A stretch of 5,437 nucleotides of DNA from Dehalococcoidales bacterium. GTDB taxonomy: Bacteria; Chloroflexota; Dehalococcoidia; Dehalococcoidales; JAUXAE01. Below are positions 4,935 to 5,437 of this stretch, piece by piece. Positions within the stretch are counted from its first letter, which is position 1; the number at the start of each line of letters is the position of its first letter. The notes beneath the pieces were generated by a model that was not told the origin of the DNA, did not search any database, and was given only the letters and a program-made list of their open reading frames with translations. The stretch lies in NCBI GenBank assembly GCA_030620035.1, contig JAUXAE010000075.1, positions 1-5,437 on the forward strand, written 5' to 3'. The position numbers were made by a program, and so were the translations under genes.

Positions 4935-5437
4935 ATGACTCTAGCCCAGGAAATAACCGCTTATGCCAGCACCTTGTTTGATGTGGTTGCTGCTACACAT
5001 CTAGCCGATGGTGAAAATTTGCTAATTGTGGGGCTGGAATCAACACCGCAGCACGACCTTGATGAATTCCGAGGTGTCGAAGGTGAATTCCAGTTGTCCG
5101 GCTTTGAAAAACACGCCCGGCCCAAACTGGAATCACTGTTGAGTTTCATCCACAAGCAGGGCTTTACCGCTAAGCTGGTGGGGCGATGGGGCTATCCCCG
5201 TAGGGGTGAAATAAAGCTGAAAGAAGCCGCCATACGAGCTGGGCTGGGCCGTTGGGGTAAGAGCACCCTGGTGCTGCATCCGAGATATGGCAACCGGCTT
5301 CGCTTCATGGCTCTTGGGACTGATGTCCCTCTGGAGCCACCAACTGGCTCACTTGCCATCAGGGAGGAGAACCCTAGCTGCACCGACTGCACCATCTGCC
5401 TGGATGCCTGCCCTGAGAAGGTCCTTGAGCCCTACCG
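4935..5437 (+). CDS. QueG-like 4Fe-4S protein, N-terminal part (cut by window end)
   Basis: 168 residues are present and the gene runs off the window. Residues 96-134 (KEAAIRAGLGRWGKSTLVL, then YGNRLRFMALGTDVPLEP) and a Cys set C149-x2-C152-x2-C155-x3-C159-P, followed by VLEPY, match the core of epoxyqueuosine reductase (QueG), a cobamide-dependent enzyme that makes queuosine in tRNA. The related reductive dehalogenases share this fold. The segment before the first Cys is shorter than in E. coli QueG as I recall it, so this may be a divergent QueG-like ferredoxin and not the tRNA enzyme. ATG 4935 has only a weak upstream GAAAG; TTG 4920, five codons earlier, is possible but has no ribosome site. 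It lies 26 bases after rplT with no terminator between, so co-transcription is likely. The second cluster motif and any cobalamin-site residues lie outside the window. Confidence 0.7.
   Translation, partial: MTLAQEITAYASTLFDVVAATHLADGENLLIVGLESTPQHDLDEFRGVEGEFQLSGFEKHARPKLESLLSFIHKQGFTAKLVGRWGYPRRGEIKLKEAAIRAGLGRWGKSTLVLHPRYGNRLRFMALGTDVPLEPPTGSLAIREENPSCTDCTICLDACPEKVLEPY

Noticed and set aside
4961..5395. Minus-strand frames at 4961-5155 and 5192-5395
   Set aside because: The + strand frame across this region carries the QueG-like core and the Cys motif, so these are shadows.
1..5437. tRNA, rRNA, insertion sequences, attachment sites
   Set aside because: No cloverleaf, rRNA-like segment, transposase or terminal inverted repeat was seen on either strand.

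Overview
The window reads as bacterial chromosomal DNA carrying the conserved translation cluster thrS-infC-rpmI-rplT. Upstream lies a long repeat-protein gene, and two iron-sulfur protein genes are cut by the window edges. All genes are on the + strand. Protein style and context (a ThrRS without the TGS domain, iron-sulfur proteins at both ends, frequent AGG/AGA Arg and ATA Ile codons) suggest a Chloroflexota/Dehalococcoidia-like anaerobe. That placement is inference and cannot be proved from this sequence alone.

Layout. 1-161: C-terminus of a probable 4Fe-4S protein, followed by a clear rho-independent terminator (198-232). 308-336: a good sigma70-type promoter for a 459-aa alanine-rich protein (416-1795). 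That protein is almost entirely a tandem array of about fifteen 25-residue coiled-coil repeats ending in a single C-terminal membrane anchor. 1830-1928: an extended -10 promoter and a short leader whose terminator-like hairpin ends 8 bases before thrS. 1929-3710: thrS. 3712-3740: a second extended -10 promoter. 3785-4321: infC, probably started at a non-canonical AUA or AUU codon behind a strong Shine-Dalgarno. 4323-4526: rpmI. 4540-4908: rplT, UUG start. 4935 to the window end: a QueG-like 4Fe-4S protein, truncated by the edge.

How they work together. ThrRS charges tRNA-Thr, IF3 polices initiation, and L35 and L20 assemble the large subunit. The control elements seen (attenuator-like thrS leader, separate infC promoter, rare infC start, hairpin at the end of infC) fit the known habit of this operon to regulate itself. 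The QueG-like gene follows rplT with no terminator and may be read from the same transcript. It has no obvious ribosomal role unless it acts on tRNA, as QueG does.

The least ordinary item is the repeat protein. Its 25-residue period resolves into one hendecad plus two heptads, predicting a very long, nearly straight helical rod tethered to the membrane. I do not recognise it as a named family.
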